Below are positions 32,768 through 33,903 of a stretch of DNA of 33,903 nucleotides, piece after piece. The position numbers and the translations under genes are program-made. This DNA comes from Bacteroidales bacterium (lineage in GTDB: Bacteria; Bacteroidota; Bacteroidia; Bacteroidales; WCHB1-69). The notes under the pieces were generated by a model that did no database searches, was not told the DNA's origin, and saw nothing but the letters and a program-made list of their open reading frames with translations. The stretch spans positions 1-33,903 of the forward strand of contig JAEEQA010000018.1 in assembly GCA_016285085.1 (NCBI GenBank), given 5' to 3'. The number at the start of each line of letters is the position of its first letter. Positions within the stretch are counted from its first letter, which is position 1.

Positions 32768-33903
32768 CTACAGTGTGCGGTTGTTTTGAAGCACCCACTT
32801 CATATAGAGGAGGGCGGCCACACTCCATGCCTGTGAGATGCAGCCGTTGGGGCGATGCGGCGGCGCACCGTCGAAAATCTCGCCCACGGTGGAGATGCCG
32901 TATTCACGGATGTCATCTTCAAATTCAAAGAGAATCTTGTCCAGGACAGGAATGGCTTTTTTACCATAGACGGAGAACATTCCGTTGGTGTACGGGATGA
33001 GCAGCCACGGCCAGCAGGTGCCCTGATGGTAGGCGGCATCGCGGGTGGCCTGGTCGCCGGCGTAGTAGCCCTTGTAGTCGGGGTCGTTGGGCGAAAGGGT
33101 GCGGATGCCCTTGGTAGTCAGCAGCTCTTCGCGGCACTTGTTGAGAATGAGCTGCCGTATCTTCTCGCTGATGGCGGTGTAGGGGAGGGAGGCGGCGATC
33201 AACATGTTGGGCCGCACTTGGAAATTTTTGTAGTCGCCGTCCACATAGTCGGCGAGATAGCCCAGCTCTTTCGACCAGAAGGTCTCTTTGAAAACTGCCG
33301 GGAAGTTTTTGATGACCTCTTTCCACTCCTCTTCAAACGCTTTGTCCTTGCCCAGGCGTGCCATCTCGGAAGCAAAGCATAACGCATTGTACCAAAGTGC
33401 GTTGATTTCCACCTGACAGCCGGTTCTCGGAGTGACGGGCTTGCCGTTCACGATGGCGTCCATCCATGTCAGGGCTTTTCCCTCGCAGCCGGCGTAGATG
33501 AGTCCGTTGTCCATCATCCGGATATTGAACAATGCCCCGTTCCGGTAGGCGTTGAGGATGGATTTGACGGCTGTTCCGTATTCGTTCCAGATATGTCGTT
33601 CGGTGTTGGTGAACGTGGCGTACTGCTGCAGGGTGCGGATGAACCAGAGGGGGGCATCCACCGAATTGTAGGCGCAGTCGTTGCCGCTGCCGATGTTGGG
33701 GAAGAGGCCTCCTTGCAGCTCTGTCAGCATCGAGTCCATTATCTCCTTGCAGAGGTCAGGCTTGTTGAGGGCCAATGTCAGACCGGGAAGGGAGATGAAG
33801 GTGTCGCGTCCCCACCGCCCGAACCACGGGTAGCCGGCGATAGGCGCGGTTTTTCCGTTGCGCTTTACGATGGATGTTTCCGCTGCTGTCTGTAGGCAGT
33901 TTG
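32768..33903 (-). CDS. Glycogen debranching enzyme (amylo-alpha-1,6-glucosidase, GH133), 5' part missing
   Basis: About 378 C-terminal residues are visible; the frame is open to the window edge on the minus strand. The block AGYPWFGRWGRDTFISLPGL (33825-33766 region) is the hallmark of the GDE_C/GH133 alpha-1,6-glucosidase domain. It is followed by QVEINALWYNAL (with the conserved Glu), SPNDPDYKGYYAGDQATRDAAYHQGTCWPWL and GEIFDGAPPHRPNGCISQAWSV. The (alpha/alpha)6-barrel enzyme hydrolyses alpha-1,6 branch points of glycogen. The missing N-terminal part probably carries the substrate-binding GDE_N domain. An internal TTG at 33775 is not the start, since homology continues upstream of it. The gene is followed closely by ribD. 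Confidence 0.93.
   Translation of the reverse strand, partial: NCLQTAAETSIVKRNGKTAPIAGYPWFGRWGRDTFISLPGLTLALNKPDLCKEIMDSMLTELQGGLFPNIGSGNDCAYNSVDAPLWFIRTLQQYATFTNTERHIWNEYGTAVKSILNAYRNGALFNIRMMDNGLIYAGCEGKALTWMDAIVNGKPVTPRTGCQVEINALWYNALCFASEMARLGKDKAFEEEWKEVIKNFPAVFKETFWSKELGYLADYVDGDYKNFQVRPNMLIAASLPYTAISEKIRQLILNKCREELLTTKGIRTLSPNDPDYKGYYAGDQATRDAAYHQGTCWPWLLIPYTNGMFSVYGKKAIPVLDKILFEFEDDIREYGISTVGEIFDGAPPHRPNGCISQAWSVAALLYMKWVLQNNRTL

Overview
The window looks like a chromosomal segment of a member of the Bacteroidota, most likely an uncultured Bacteroidales species. Three things seen in the sequence support this. Two genes end in type IX secretion (T9SS, Por-type) sorting domains. At least ten start regions carry the Bacteroidota -7 box TAnnTTTG, and Shine-Dalgarno sites are generally absent. 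Several gene neighbourhoods and small proteins are typical of the group: HU, a 29-residue COX24-type protein and RNase G in a row; RuvX with peptide deformylase and a TPR lipoprotein. The base composition is moderately GC-rich in coding DNA, so many long antisense ORFs are shadows. There is no rRNA, CRISPR array, prophage or recognisable insertion sequence. No gene-free stretch exceeds 300 bases.

Layout. 1-5491 (+): the 3' part of a giant secreted repeat protein with about 24 divergent InlB-B-type modules and a T9SS tail. 5602-10548 (-): a five-gene efflux operon in the order adaptor, ATPase, ATPase, permease, permease, matching E. coli ybhG-F-S-R but with YbhF split in two. 10692-10763: initiator-type tRNA-Met with its own terminator. 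10866-15649 (+): deoC, HU, the 29-residue COX24-like protein, RNase G, a small membrane protein, and an Mrp ATPase fused to a NifX-like domain. 15775-18180 (-): an operon of lpd, a retropepsin-like protease and ruvC. 18402-23319 (+): a T9SS-secreted endonuclease I, ornithine aminotransferase, ferritin and a PrsW-like membrane protease. 23331-26952 (-): an MFS transporter, then ruvX-def-TPR lipoprotein-glycosyltransferase. 27236-28165 (+): an Rpn/PD-(D/E)XK nuclease. 28348-28420: tRNA-Pro. 28445-31789 (+): MsbA-like exporter, trmB, prmC. 31778-33903 (-): the 3' part of a glycogen debranching enzyme, then ribD.

Most of the window is housekeeping: translation and RNA maturation (tRNAs, RNase G, TrmB, PrmC, Def, COX24-like protein), DNA maintenance (HU, RuvC, RuvX), cell envelope (MsbA-like exporter, WaaE-like transferase, efflux operon) and central metabolism. 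The less ordinary signals are a dispersed family of palindromes of the form TGTAGAGACG-inner arm-CGTCTCTACA found at seven intergenic sites, the nested duplications and edge stop codon in the giant repeat gene, the one-active-site architecture predicted for the split exporter ATPases, the Mrp-NifX fusion, and a 12-bp in-frame tandem repeat in the Rpn gene. I did not find a clearly new multi-gene system; the palindrome family is the strongest candidate for something under-described.
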